Assembly (NCBI RefSeq): GCF_000247695.1
Contig: NW_004624781.1
Location: forward strand, 6,745,312-6,809,311
Origin: Heterocephalus glaber
Taxonomy: Eukaryota > Chordata > Mammalia > Rodentia > Bathyergidae
Length of the DNA: 64,000 bases
Direction of reading: 5' to 3'
This document shows positions 1-8,846 of this stretch, in pieces (within the stretch, counting starts at the first letter, position 1; each line of letters starts with the position of its first letter). Under the pieces are notes generated by a model, which saw nothing but the letters and a program-made list of their open reading frames with translations, had not been told where the DNA came from and made no database searches. Made by a program: the position numbers and the translations under genes.

Positions 1-185
1 CTTGAGATGCTTTTTTAAGTTATATGGAAAAATGTTTAAGTGCTTTTCAGTTTTGTTTTGGTTGAGTTCTACTGTATTTGAATATTATTTTAGTTTTTTT
101 CCCTTGCATTGTTCTTCTTTGAATGGTTTTAATTTTTGTATGCATGTGTGTTTGATAATAAAGTTATTTTAAAATTTTTTTTAAA
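1..185 (+). other. Possible 3' UTR end / poly(A) site
   Basis: T-rich, gene-tail-like sequence ends in an AATAAA hexamer at 157-162, followed within about 15 bases by an A/T-rich run. It could be the 3' UTR of a + strand gene lying left of the window, or the tail of a processed pseudogene. No coding sequence is visible, and the hexamer alone is weak evidence in AT-rich DNA. Confidence 0.3.
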
Positions 186-319
186 AGAGGCAAATATTCT
201 AACAAATACAAGTGGTTATGTACATTACCCCATCGTGCAAAAAGTAACAAACACCTAATAAATGAGAAAAAACCATTTTCAGTAATCCTTTACTTTAACA
301 AAACTTTAGTCAAATTATT

Positions 320-850
320 ACAGACAGCTAAGTCAGACAGAAATATTATAGGCAGTCAGATAGGGCTTGGCCCTCAAGAGTCAGGACAAAGCTGAAACAT
401 CACAGATGTGGCCAGAGATACATCTGCTGGAGACAAGGCCTCAAGATAAAGATAAGATGATCAGACCTGTGTGCCTCCTCAAACACTGAGCCTAATGAAG
501 TCTAGATAGACATCAGTCACCTCAGTGGATGACCAGGACCTCTGGACCCATCACTTCCTAGAAGAAGTCTTTGTTCTTTCCATCCACACTTGTTATGTGA
601 CTTGTTTCCCAATTGGACCACTATTACCTAAGCAACTATATTTGTAACCTTACTGGTTGATCATGGCTGTAACCCGCGTTGCACCCACTTGGGTTTTGCT
701 CTAAAAAACTCCCCTGTAAAGTGATGTTCCCAGCTACCCATTTGGGACCCCTCCTGCCTCCCAGGAGCTCTCCTATCAATAAATATCTTCCAACTCTTAA
801 CCTTTGTTATTCAATTTTTAGAGAACACGAGCTTGGCATATCAGATATTT
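320..850 (+). mobile_element. Probable solo LTR of an endogenous retrovirus
   Basis: This non-coding block of about 500 bp has the layout of a gammaretrovirus-like LTR on the + strand. There is a U3-like region, an A-rich TATA-like stretch near 701-720, a C-rich segment typical of R, and AATAAA at 778-783 followed by a T-rich U5-like end. No gag, pol or env is adjacent, so it is best read as a solo or truncated LTR. Boundaries are approximate and no target-site duplication was found. Confidence 0.5.
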
Positions 851-981
851 AACAGCTTGGGAGAGATCATATTTCATATTTCACCTCCTGTATCATAGCC
901 TGTATCAAAATCACTAGCTATCTCTCATCTCTACCCCTATTTCCAAGGACCTTTAGTTCTAGAGGAATTAAAGGAATAGCA

Positions 982-1044
982 GGGGCTGGGGTGTAGCTCA
1001 GTTGTTGAACGCATGCCTAACATATGAAGCTCTATCGGCAGCAC
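982..1044 (+). mobile_element. ID-type tRNA SINE (old copy)
   Basis: The A-box-like 'gtgtagctcag' stretch starts a degraded ID unit with no good B box. It is flanked by the direct repeat AAAGGAAT (970-977 and 1045-1052), which supports a retroposed insertion. Confidence 0.6.
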
Positions 1045-1059
1045 AAAGGAATCGGCAGT

Positions 1060-1471
1060 TTAATTTTATTTTTTTTCTTAAATTCTTTTATTGGCACATT
1101 CTAGGGATACAATACTTTTACATTTATCATTGGGAACTTGTACCCCCGCCTTTTTTTTGGCACTGGGGATCAAACTCCCTTTCGAGGTAGGCAGCGGAAC
1201 CACTGAGCTAAATCCTCGCCCCTTTGGGATCTTGTACCTTTACATGACGTATCTTGGTTCTTATTTTTTCCCCATTCCCCTGCCTTCCCTTCACCCCCTC
1301 CACCCTTCCCTATTTACAAAGACTTTGTTTCCATTTTTTTCTTTTCTCATATTTTTTCTTTTCCCTTCTCTCCTTTCCCCTACCCTTCCCACTTCCCCTA
1401 CTCCTTTGGACCTTTTCTTCCTATTTCACATTATCAATTATTCATTTTAATCCTTATTTACACTTTCAGTT
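1060..1471 (-). mobile_element. L1 LINE 3' UTR fragment, interrupted by an ID
   Basis: Reverse-strand 3' end of the rodent L1 family also seen at 6972-8397 and 48.0-49.1 kb. It shares the terminal 'ttattggtacatt' type end, the 'catgatgtatcttgg' block and the long polypyrimidine tract (polypurine on the L1 sense strand). Only 3' UTR remains. An ID element inserted at 1145-1224 splits it. Confidence 0.85.
1145..1224 (-). mobile_element. ID SINE inserted into L1
   Basis: Reverse-strand ID copy, read as poly-T, GGCACTGGGGATC, then the inverted A box CACTGAGCTAAATCC. A 14-bp target-site duplication surrounds it, TGGGAACTTGTACC at 1131-1144 and TGGGATCTTGTACC at 1225-1238. It is therefore younger than the L1 fragment that hosts it. 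Confidence 0.92.
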
Positions 1472-1486
1472 AAAAGCCTAAATTTT

Positions 1487-1573
1487 TTTTTTTTTTGGTA
1501 GTACCAGGGATCAAACTCAGGACCTTGTACTTGTGAGGCAGGCACAGCACCGCTGAGCTAAATCCCTGGCCCA
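1487..1573 (-). mobile_element. ID SINE
   Basis: Full-length reverse ID unit with poly-T tail and both Pol III boxes. The direct repeat AAAAGCCTAAATT at 1472-1484 and 1574-1586 marks the insertion site, immediately beside the L1 fragment end. Confidence 0.93.
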
Positions 1574-1591
1574 AAAGCCTAAATTTTACTA

Positions 1592-1660
1592 CACAGTGAG
1601 TTCCAGGCCAGCCTGAACTACATGGTGAGACCCTGTCTCAAAAAAAAAAAAAAAAAAACA
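1592..1660 (+). mobile_element. 5'-truncated B1 SINE
   Basis: Right-hand part of a B1: 'ttccaggccagcctgaacta', then 'gagaccctgtctc' and a long A tail. The 7SL-derived Pol III promoter part is missing. Confidence 0.85.
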
Positions 1661-2106
1661 GAAAAAAGAAAAGCAAATCTAAATTTTAAACATCATTTTG
1701 AATCTTGCATAAAGTGTATTACCCACATTATCTAGATACAATCCTAAAATTTTAGGAGATAATTCCTTCCTACTCCCAGATCAGATTTGGCTCTTAATTC
1801 CATTAATACATAGAGGAAATACCAGGAAAGTTAGTGGTAATCTCAATAATAGTGTTTGACTCAAAAAGATATTTTTTTAGTGATCTTAAGACCCCTCAAA
1901 ACAGGAATAAGTTACTGAGACCACTTCTTCTATGGAATGTGATATTCTCTATTTTCCAAAAATAACAGTCAAGATTTTTCTTTGCCAAAGTTCAGGAGGA
2001 CAAGATTTCAAGAACATCTGTACTTTCCAACTTGAGGTAGGAATAAAAAGATTTTTACCAATGATTTTTAACTATATTTGCCTTTGAAGTTACTGATATT
2101 CAAGTT
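1661..2106. other. No gene or clear repeat recognised
   Basis: AT-rich, stop-dense in all frames. Nothing here looks like an exon, RNA gene or familiar repeat. Confidence 0.5.
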
Positions 2107-2108
2107 TA

Positions 2109-2533
2109 CAGGCATCCCTCGTTTAACAACCAAGTTACATTCCTGAGACCAGGTTGTTAAATCAATTAGTCACTAAGTGAGGAGTTGTATATATTGTAGT
2201 ATGTACATTGCAATATTCAAAGCAAAGAAATGGTCAGAGGAAGCTCCAACTTGGTGGCTTTGTTTTTATGTGCATAACTCTTACATGCAGTACTGTAATA
2301 ATGTATAACAAAACTACATACTGTACAGAACAACTAGGAAAAACTACAGTATTATATATATAAACAAGGTGTACTGTACAAAAAAAAGACATTGAGGCCG
2401 TATCAACAAGATGTACAGAACTGTACAAAAAAAAAAGAGAAGGGTTGTAAGTCCAAACAGCACACCTCAGTCCTAAGTCTAAACAATGTGCCTCAGTCAT
2501 GAGTCCAAACAGTTGTTAAACAAGGAATATCTG
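2109..2533. mobile_element. Tigger-like DNA transposon remnant (MITE)
   Basis: An approximately 425-bp block is bounded by TA dinucleotides (2107-2108 and 2534-2535) and imperfect terminal inverted repeats: CAGGCATCCCTCG at the left, and an end whose complement reads CAGATATTCCTTG at the right. TA targets with CAG-starting termini fit the Tc1/mariner Tigger group. The interior has AT-rich palindromic and near-tandem 'gtccaaacag' units and no transposase reading frame, so it would be non-autonomous. Confidence 0.65.
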
Positions 2534-2616
2534 TATTAAAACCAGCTTCTGTGTATCTGTCTCTGTGTGCAAAACTCCAGGAACTATGTTCAAAGGTTGA
2601 ATATATGTGTATATGG

Positions 2617-2643
2617 AATATATATATATATATATATATATAA
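2617..2643. repeat. (TA)n microsatellite
   Basis: Uninterrupted TA run of about 25 bp inside a longer TA/TG-rich patch. Confidence 0.9.
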
Positions 2644-2684
2644 CATATGTATGTATATATTTCTTGTTTTGCTTTGGTTTGTTT

Positions 2685-2830
2685 GTTTGTTTTCGAGACA
2701 GAGTCTTGCTGCATAGTTCAGTCTGGCCTTGAACTTATTATGTAGTCCAGGCTGGCCTCAAACTCATGGCAATCCTCCTGCCTCAGCTTCCCAAGTTCTG
2801 GGATTACAGGCACGCACTACCACACCTGGC
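2685..2830 (-). mobile_element. B1 SINE
   Basis: Nearly complete reverse B1: 'gagacagagtcttgct', 'ggccttgaactt', 'ctgcctcagcttcc', ending in the inverted Pol III box region 'gctgggattacagg'-like and 'cacctggc'. It belongs to the 7SL-derived monomer type. Confidence 0.92.
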
Positions 2831-3009
2831 ATGCATGTATTTCTTTGTTCAACTCCATGTCTCTGTTTTAAGCAACCAACACTTCCTTTTTTGGTTCCTG
2901 CTTTTCATTATCTTGCCTTTTACTTTTTCTTCTTTTATTTTCGTCTTTTCTCTTCCTTCCATTTCTTCCCCTTAACTCCCAATATTGAAAGATATTTGGA
3001 AATTTGCTT

Positions 3010-3240
3010 GAAGAGTGATGTGGAGGAAAGAGCATCCACTTCTGCTCAGACAGACCAGATGCAAGTCCCAATCCTCACTCCCAGCACTGTGGTCTCTGAG
3101 AATTACTATCTCCTCTCAGCTTCCGTCTGCTCGCCTGTGAAGTGGGGACATGCTGTCTATCCCAGGGCTGCTGTCAGGATAACCTGAGATGAGGCATGTG
3201 AAGTTGCCAGCACAGAGTGTATATCCAGCAAACACAGGAA
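3010..3240 (+). mobile_element. MIR SINE (ancient)
   Basis: The order of motifs fits MIR on the + strand: 'ggaaagagcatcc', a diverged tRNA-like part, then the core 'gtctgctcgcctgtgaagtgggga', followed by 'ctgtcaggataa' and 'agttgccagcacagagtg'. It is heavily diverged. Confidence 0.65.
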
Positions 3241-3747
3241 CAGGAGCACTAGCCCTCTGTTTTATGCGGTTCACAAACACCCCGAGGAATTGAGATGGGC
3301 TCAAAAAATGGCTTTAAGGCTATAAAATTAGGAAAATGCACCAGGAGATCGGAGGCTGGAAAGCCAGCTCAGTCTCCAAAGACTATGTGGTCAGCAGAGA
3401 TACAAAGAAGGCTGGAAAAACAAAAAACAAAAAACCCCAAGATCATTAACTCACTGACATGGGGGAATAATCTGCTCTGCTCCAAAACCCAGTTGGGAAC
3501 TTTACTCAACAAAGGGCAAATTCCAGGTGATAAAGGACAAACACATGCATAGAAGGGTCACTAAAGTAACCTATAGTTACCTTTACATTGTGTAGCAGAG
3601 TGAAAATCACACCCCCAAGTGAAGATTTAAGACAGTAATGAGACATGAGAGTCATGGAGAGCCATGATAAAAGGAGCACAGGCACAGGCAATGACATTGA
3701 GACTGTGTCTCTGCCTAGCCTGTGGATGGCAAAAAAGCCATACATAA

Positions 3748-3945
3748 GCCTAAGTGCATCAGCACAAGCTTGTAATCCCAGCAAGTTTGGAGATGAGGCA
3801 GGTGAATTGAAGTTTGAGGCCAGCCTGGACTTAGTGAGACCCTAGTTAAAAAACAAAAAAGTAGAGCATCAGGCATTACAAGTAGATCAGCGGTAGAGCA
3901 CTTTCCTAGCACGAGCAACCCCAGGTATCACAGTCGGGGGGAAAA
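3748..3945 (+). mobile_element. B1-dID composite SINE
   Basis: A B1 body ('taatcccagcaagtttgg', 'gaggccagcctggactta', 'gagaccctagtt') is followed after a short A-rich linker by an ID-like half ('gtagatcagcggtagagcac'). This dimer architecture is a rodent-lineage marker. Confidence 0.85.
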
Positions 3946-4062
3946 AAGCTACACACCTTTGTTCTCTAGAGTCAGCCTGGGGCTCTGGTCCCCCTTGTGC
4001 TTGGACATGAGAATAAAAGCTTTGTTCTTGTCCCAGGTGCTCCTTTTTTTTGATAGAAAACA
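3946..4062 (+). mobile_element. LTR fragment (R/U5 part)
   Basis: Short GC-richer piece with AATAAA at 4012-4017 followed by 'gctttgttcttgtcccagg'. This is the typical layout of an endogenous-retrovirus LTR end. Only about 110 bp remain and no internal genes are present. Confidence 0.4.
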
Positions 4063-4654
4063 CAAGAACCCACTAGTTGGTGGCAATACTGATTCACCTT
4101 CTCACTCAAATAGGGTTTCATAGTTTTTGTTCTTAATTTTAAAAGCAAGTAAGTAGGATGTTTTCTATTTCTCTCAAAAATGCTTTATGTAGTATTTAGC
4201 AGATCTGAATTTATTTCTTCCATAGTTAGTGGAGTTTTTAAAAATGGAAAACCGTTTCCATCAGTGTTTTCCAAACTGTGTTCCACTGAACATCAGTATC
4301 CTTCTGGTAATTTACAGAGATCAAATGAGTTTGGAAATGCCGTGCACAATAGCTTCTCCCAGATCCATGGCACACACTAGCCTATCAAAGGCAACTTGAC
4401 AGGCTTAACTCAGTGTTTCCCATCATTAGCTAACCACACCCATTTTCATGTAACACTCATTAACATCTTTCACAAAAATTTCCTTTGGAAAATGCTAGAG
4501 AGATAGGCTTCTATACACTTCAAGCAATTTTCCTTAAATATAATTTTTGCAACACAGAGAAAAGAGCTATGTCGCATTCAAAAGGACTGAAGAATTCTAT
4601 TTGGTGTTTGGGGTTGTGTTAGTTTTGGTCATTTTATTCTATTTTCTTAATGTG
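4063..4654. other. No gene; possible very old DNA-transposon debris
   Basis: Around 4265-4500 phrases such as 'ccaaactgtgttccactgaa' and 'cctttggaaaatgcta' recall non-autonomous hAT (Charlie/MER58-like) elements, but I could not define termini. No exon-like signal is seen. Confidence 0.25.
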
Positions 4655-4800
4655 GCAATCAAAGGCCACTAGCTGAGAGAAGTGAGCATAAGCTGCACAA
4701 GCTTGTTAAACCTCTGTTTTCTCGTCACTAGTGTGGGCGATTAGTGGCATTTTAATAGGATTGCTATGAGTACTGATGAGACAACGTGTGGTGTGGAGTC
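4655..4800 (+). mobile_element. MIR SINE fragment
   Basis: MIR-like central part: 'ttaaacctctgttttctcgtc', then 'tggcattttaataggattgctatgag'. Only the core and 3' part are recognisable. Confidence 0.5.
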
Positions 4801-5000
4801 CATACAGGTGCAGTCTGGATTGGTTAAATAAAAAACAATGCCTTTGGGATATAATTGATTATGGGGACAAAAACAGGGAGAGAGGCATAATGATTCTAAC
4901 TGGAAAATTATCATGGCTGCTTAACTGGGCAAAGGGAACTACTAGAGCTCAGATCCAGCTAAAGTATGGTTTTTCCTTCCAGAAGTCTTTCTTTCTTGCA

Positions 5001-5004
<4 letters not shown>

Positions 5005-5049
<45 letters not shown>
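5005..5049. repeat. (CT)n microsatellite
   Basis: About 45 bp of uninterrupted CT directly abutting the tail end of a reverse B1-dID. It probably grew from that SINE's 3' tail. Confidence 0.95.
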
Positions 5050-5050
<1 letters not shown>

Positions 5051-5059
5051 ATTCTTTCA

Positions 5060-5236
5060 TGTGGTACTGGGAATTGAACCAGGGTCTTCACACTGAGCTA
5101 AATCCCCAACCTCCATTTATTTTTAGAGAGAGGACCTCGCTAAGTCAATAAGTTGCCCAGGCTGATCTCAAAGTTGCCACCCTCCTGCCTCAGCCTCCCA
5201 GAGTGCTGGGATACAGGAATGCACCACCATACCCAA
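5060..5236 (-). mobile_element. B1-dID composite SINE
   Basis: The ID half comes first in reverse ('ggtactgggaattgaacc', 'cactgagctaaatcc'), then the B1 half ('ttgcccaggctgatctcaa', 'ctgcctcagcctcc', 'gctgggatacagg'). Confidence 0.9.
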
Positions 5237-5351
5237 ACAAAAAGAATTTCAATAGTATATAAAGCACTCAGATGAAATGATACAGGCCTGGAGATATGGG
5301 TAATTTGGAGGAAGGAAAAAAAGCTCTGTCTGCCAGATCTTTTGAATAAGG

Positions 5352-5605
5352 TGGATGAGAACGTACCATGATGTTTTTATGAGACTGCCTTTCCACTGGA
5401 CGACACCCAGCAATAGCATTCACCATATTTTTGATCACACCTCATTAAGACACTCACAAAAGAGGACTTCCACAACTGCTTCAGCAAGTGGCAACAATGT
5501 TGGGATAAGTGTGTACAAAGTGAAGGGAGTATTTTGAGGGAGGTGAATAGCAATGTGTCCTTTACTGAAATAAATCTTTTTAGGTTTAAACCTTCATCAT
5601 ATTGT
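5352..5605 (+). mobile_element. mariner transposon 3' end relic
   Basis: This matches the two mariner relics at 34.0-34.6 kb and 49.4-49.9 kb. It has 'gaggacttccacaactgcttcag' (the codons for the transposase C-terminal DFQNCF-like stretch), 'tgggataagtgtgt', 'ttttgagggaggt' and the terminal 'gcaatgtgtcctttactg'. It is a decayed C-terminal coding end plus 3' terminus, with no intact frame. Confidence 0.7.
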
Positions 5606-5748
5606 TTACAACTCTAGGTGTTTCTACTGCATAGAGATATCTAGTGGATACTCACTGAAATTGTTATAGCTGTTCTGGGTGGTGGGATTTGGGAGAAATT
5701 TTTTATTTTCTTCTCATACTGTATCTTGAATGAAAGTATTGGTCAAGA

Positions 5749-5838
5749 TGGGCAGTGGTTCTGCCTCTTGTCTCGCAAGCACAAGGTCCAGAGTTCGATC
5801 CCTGGTATCAAAAAACAAAACCAAACAAAACATAAATC
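5749..5838 (+). mobile_element. 5'-truncated ID SINE
   Basis: The copy begins at 'gggcagtggttctgcc', lacking the first bases and part of the A box, and retains a good B box and A-rich tail. A perfect 16-bp target-site duplication, AAAGTATTGGTCAAGA, lies at 5733-5748 and 5839-5854. Confidence 0.93.
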
Positions 5839-5854
5839 AAAGTATTGGTCAAGA

Positions 5855-5952
5855 ACTGGGCACAGTGGCACACACCTGTAATCCCAGCTACTTGGTAGGC
5901 AGCAGGATTACAAGTTTGAAGTCAGCCTGGTCTACAGAGTGAGTTTCTGTTT
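5855..5952 (+). mobile_element. B1 SINE
   Basis: Starts immediately after the preceding ID's target duplication: 'actgggcacagtggcacaca', 'taatcccagctacttgg', 'gaagtcagcctggtctac'. The 3' end runs into the next ID's target duplication. Confidence 0.9.
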
Positions 5953-5968
5953 AAAAATAAAAGGTCTT

Positions 5969-6049
5969 GGGCTGGGGATTTAGCTCAGTGGTTCTGCCTC
6001 CTGCTTTGCAAGCGCAAGGACCTGAGTTCGATCCCCGGTACCAAAAAAC
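5969..6049 (+). mobile_element. ID SINE
   Basis: Full-length + strand copy with canonical A box (tagctcagtgg) and B box (gttcgatcc). Target-site duplication AAAAATAAAAGGTCTT at 5953-5968 recurs at 6050-6065 with one mismatch, so the SINE integrated into the A-rich tail of the adjacent B1. Confidence 0.94.
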
Positions 6050-6075
6050 AAAAATAAAAGTTCTTGTCTCCAAAA

Positions 6076-6140
6076 ATAAAAGTTTTCAGATGTAGCTCTG
6101 TGCAGAGTCCTGGGTTCAATCTCTAGTTCTGCAAAACAAA
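6076..6140 (+). mobile_element. Degraded ID-like unit
   Basis: The remnant shows 'agatgtagctctgtgcag', 'cctgggttcaatctc' and an A/C tail. It may be the dID half left over from the B1 at 5855, separated from it by the younger ID insertion. Confidence 0.55.
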
Positions 6141-6722
6141 ACGAATCTCTTGGCCACAGGGAACCATTTTTGTTTGTGTCTAAAGACCCATAAACCCTTA
6201 AAGCTGCTGGGTCAGCCTTGCAAGATCCCAGACGCCTGTGCACTTCATTCCGTCTCTCTCAGGTGATAAGCTTCAGAATGATGGAAACAATGTGTAAGAA
6301 TGACGCCCAGACAGGCTTCAGCCTGAAGAGGCAGCAGGTACCAGTTACATAGACCAGTGTCATCTCTGGGGCAGGATATAAAGCCACTTTTAGGATTGGA
6401 GTTAAAGAATGACTGAGTGTATTGGGTCATTTCTCTGTGTATTTGTGTGCATATGTACTTATTTTAAACCATTTCACAACGTCCACGATGTTCACAAAAG
6501 TACAAGCATGGGGATTTCTCCAAGATCAGAAAGCAACAGTGACTAATTCCTGGGACTTCCTGAGGCTGCTCTGCATGTTATAGGCAGCTGCATTTGGCAG
6601 CTGTCTGGCAGCTGAGAGTCCTTGAAGTAGTGGTTCTATTTGCAGTGAGACAGGGTGACAGAGGAGGAGTCTCCTAATCCTTTTACTTATTGTTTGCTTT
6701 TTTTTTTTTTTTAAAGAGCATC
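6141..6722. other. No gene or clear repeat recognised
   Basis: Mixed-composition sequence. Short open frames on the minus strand here are not supported by splice sites or conserved motifs that I can see. Confidence 0.45.
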
Positions 6723-6724
6723 AA

Positions 6725-6893
6725 TTAGCCAGACATGGTGGAGGATGGCTGTAATCTCAGCACAGAGGGAAGCTGAGGAAGGAGGATTGCAAGTTTGAGT
6801 TCCACTTGGGCAATTTAGGGTAACAAAAAAAAGAAAAAGGAAAAAAGAAATAGCTCAGAGACACAGTGCCCCGAGGGTCCCTATCCAGTATGG
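6725..6893 (+). mobile_element. B1-dID composite SINE
   Basis: B1 half ('tagccagacatggtggagga', 'gctgaggaaggaggattgca', 'cacttgggcaatttagg'), then an A/G tail and a dID half ('agctcagagacacag', 'cctatccagtatgg'). Confidence 0.85.
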
Positions 6894-6924
<31 letters not shown>

Positions 6925-6930
6925 AAAAAA
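6894..6930. repeat. (AATA)n microsatellite
   Basis: About nine tetranucleotide units at the 3' tail of the preceding B1-dID, a common birthplace for such repeats. Confidence 0.92.
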
Positions 6931-7369
6931 GAATATCAATCACTTTTGTAGAAACAACAAAGCTATTTTTTCATTGTTTATTGGTACATTTTAGGTGTAC
7001 AATACAGTTACATTCATCATCAGAAACTTGTACCTTTACATGATGTATCTTGGTTCTCATTTTTTCCCCATTCCCCTGCCCTCCCTTCTACCCCTCCACC
7101 CCTCCCTATTTACAAAGACTTTGTTTTCATTTTTTTCCTTTTCTCATATTTTTTCCTTTCCCTTACCCCTCCTACCTCCCCCTCCCCTTTGGAACATTTC
7201 TTCCTATTTCACATTATCTATTACACATTTTGATTCTCATTTACACTTTCAGTTTCTCACACCAGAGAAACTATTCAGTATTTACACGAGTATGTCCTAT
7301 TTATTTCACTTAAGAGAATGGCCTCAATGTGCATCTGTTTAGCTATGTATGTCTCTAGTTTCTCGTTCT

Positions 7370-7852
7370 TTATGGCTGAATAGTACTCCATTTTATTTTA
7401 AAAATCCACATCTTCTTTATCCAGTCACCAGGTGATGGGCAATTGGGCTGTTTCCAAGTTTTAGCTATTACAAATTGTGCTGCTATGAACATGGGTGCAC
7501 ATATATCACTGTGGTATGATTCTTTTAATTCTTTTGGGAAGATACCCAGCAGGGGAATAGCTAGGTCAAATGGGACCTCCAATCCGAGGTTTTTGAGGTA
7601 TCTCCATATTGATTTCCACAGTGGTTGCACCAGTCTGCACTCCCACCAACAATGGAGAAGGGTTCCTTTCTCCCCACAACCCCACCAGCATTTGCTATTG
7701 GTTGATTTCTTGATAGCAGCCATTCTTTCTGGAGTGAGGTGGAATCTCAGGGTTGTTTTCATCTGCATCTCTCGTATGAGCAGTGATGTTGAACATTTTT
7801 TCATATATTTATTTGCTGCTTTTACTTCTTTGTCTGAGAAATGTCTATTCAT
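7370..7852 (-). pseudogene. L1 ORF2 protein C-terminal fragment
   Basis: A 160-codon open stretch on the minus strand encodes the end of the L1 endonuclease/reverse transcriptase polyprotein, beyond the RT domain. It carries a complete cysteine-histidine knuckle C-x3-C-x7-H-x4-C (read as CWWGC...HCWWEC, about residues 56-73). Landmark phrases include LVQPLWKSIWRYLK and MFIAAQFVIAKTWKQP. Its methionine start is accidental because the reading frame is a truncated tail of a protein normally about 1,250-1,300 residues long. It has no retrotransposition capacity of its own. Upstream ORF2 sequence (7853-8397) is interrupted by stops and by an ID. Confidence 0.92.
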
Positions 7853-8139
7853 TTCAGATGCCCATTTTTTAATTGGGTCTTTATATTTGAGGGGGGTCTA
7901 ATTTTTTTAAGTTCTCCATATATTCTAGATAGTAGTCCTTTGTCTGAGGAACAGCTGATAAAATTTTTTCCCACATTGTAGGTTGTCTGTTAGCTCTGTT
8001 GGTGGTTTCTCTTGCAGTGCAGAAGCTTTTTAATAAGACGAGATCTCAGTTGTTTATTCTTTGTGCTCGTTCCTGTGCTACTGAGGTTTTGTTCATGAAG
8101 TCTTTTCCTATGCCATTGTCTTCAAGAGTTCTGTCTATC

Positions 8140-8204
8140 ATTCTGCCACCTGCCTTGCAAGCACAAGGTCCCAAGTTTGATCCCTGGTACAAACCCCCCC
8201 CCCC
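8140..8204 (+). mobile_element. 5'-truncated ID SINE inside L1
   Basis: Begins at 'ttctgccacctgcc', lacking the A box; it has a B box (gtttgatcc) and a C-rich rather than A-rich tail. The repeat AGAGTTCTGTCTATC at 8125-8139 recurs with two mismatches at 8205-8219, marking it as a nested insertion. Confidence 0.9.
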
Positions 8205-8520
8205 AGAGTTCTATCTGTCTTCCAGTAAGTTTAGTGTTTCTATTTTAATATATAGATCTTTAATCCACTTTGATTTTAGTTTAGTGCATGGTGAAAGATA
8301 GGGGTCTAGTTTTAATGTTTGGCAGATTGAAATCCAGTTTTTCCAACACTATTTATTAAAGAAGCTCTCTTTCCTCCAGTGAGGATGGTTGGCTCCTAAC
8401 AAAGCTATTTTTTAACGGACAGGGTGGTCAACAGTGTCATTATATGACACTGGACTGAAGCAGGTTCACCAGACCTAGCAACACAAGAAGGAGGGAGTGA
8501 CCTACTCAAGAATAGCATGT

Positions 8521-8639
8521 GCAGCCTGGCATTGTGGCACCTGTAGTTCCAGAATTCTGGAAGGCTGAGGCAGGAAGATCACAAATTGTAGCTCAGCCTG
8601 AGAAAATTAGCAGCTTAGAGAAATCCTGTCTCAAAAACA
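8521..8639 (+). mobile_element. B1 SINE
   Basis: Diverged + strand B1: 'cagcctggcattgtggcacc', 'gctgaggcaggaagatcaca', 'tcctgtctcaaaaac'. Confidence 0.85.
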
Positions 8640-8646
8640 AAAATAA

Positions 8647-8757
8647 GGGCCAGGGATTTAGCTCAGTGGTTCTGCTGCCTGCCTTGCAAGAACAAGGAAG
8701 GTCCCAAGTTTGATCCCTGGTACCAAAAAACAAAACAAAACAAAACAAAAAAACAGA
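8647..8757 (+). mobile_element. ID SINE
   Basis: Full-length copy with A box and B box (gtttgatcc), inserted at the B1's A tail. A small internal duplication ('aaggaaggtcc') lengthens it slightly. The tail is (CAAAA)n. Confidence 0.92.
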
Positions 8758-8773
8758 AAACCACAATGGTTGC

Positions 8774-8846
8774 GGGGGGGGGGGGGCCTGAATATGCAGC
8801 TCAGTACAAAGTCCTTGGTTCAATCCCCAGTACCAGAAAAAAGAAA
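8774..8846 (+). mobile_element. Old ID unit behind a poly-G run
   Basis: A 12-base G homopolymer leads into 'gcctgaatatgcagctcagt', then 'ccttggttcaatccccagtacc'. The unit is of older ID/dID type and is probably the right half of the B1 at 8521, separated from it by the younger ID. Confidence 0.7.

Larger units (their letters stand above)
6972..8397 (-). mobile_element. 5'-truncated L1 LINE with intact target-site duplication
   Basis: This reverse-strand L1 holds a 3' UTR of about 400 bp (6972-7369) and the C-terminal part of ORF2. The flanks AACAAAGCTATTTTTT are identical, at 6956-6971 and 8398-8413, a 16-bp target-site duplication that fixes both ends. No long A tail remains. It is one of several copies of a family whose 3' terminus carries 'gaatgtaattat...attaataaa'-type ends. 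A later ID (8140-8204) sits inside it. Confidence 0.95.

Noticed and set aside
5005..5049. Regularly spaced repeats as a CRISPR-like array
   Set aside because: Simple dinucleotide microsatellites and scattered SINEs only; no repeat-spacer structure anywhere, and the host is a mammal.
5969..6049. tRNA gene (A and B boxes present in this and other IDs)
   Set aside because: Length, A-rich tails, target-site duplications and many near-identical copies show these are tRNA-derived SINEs; no cloverleaf with paired acceptor stem forms.
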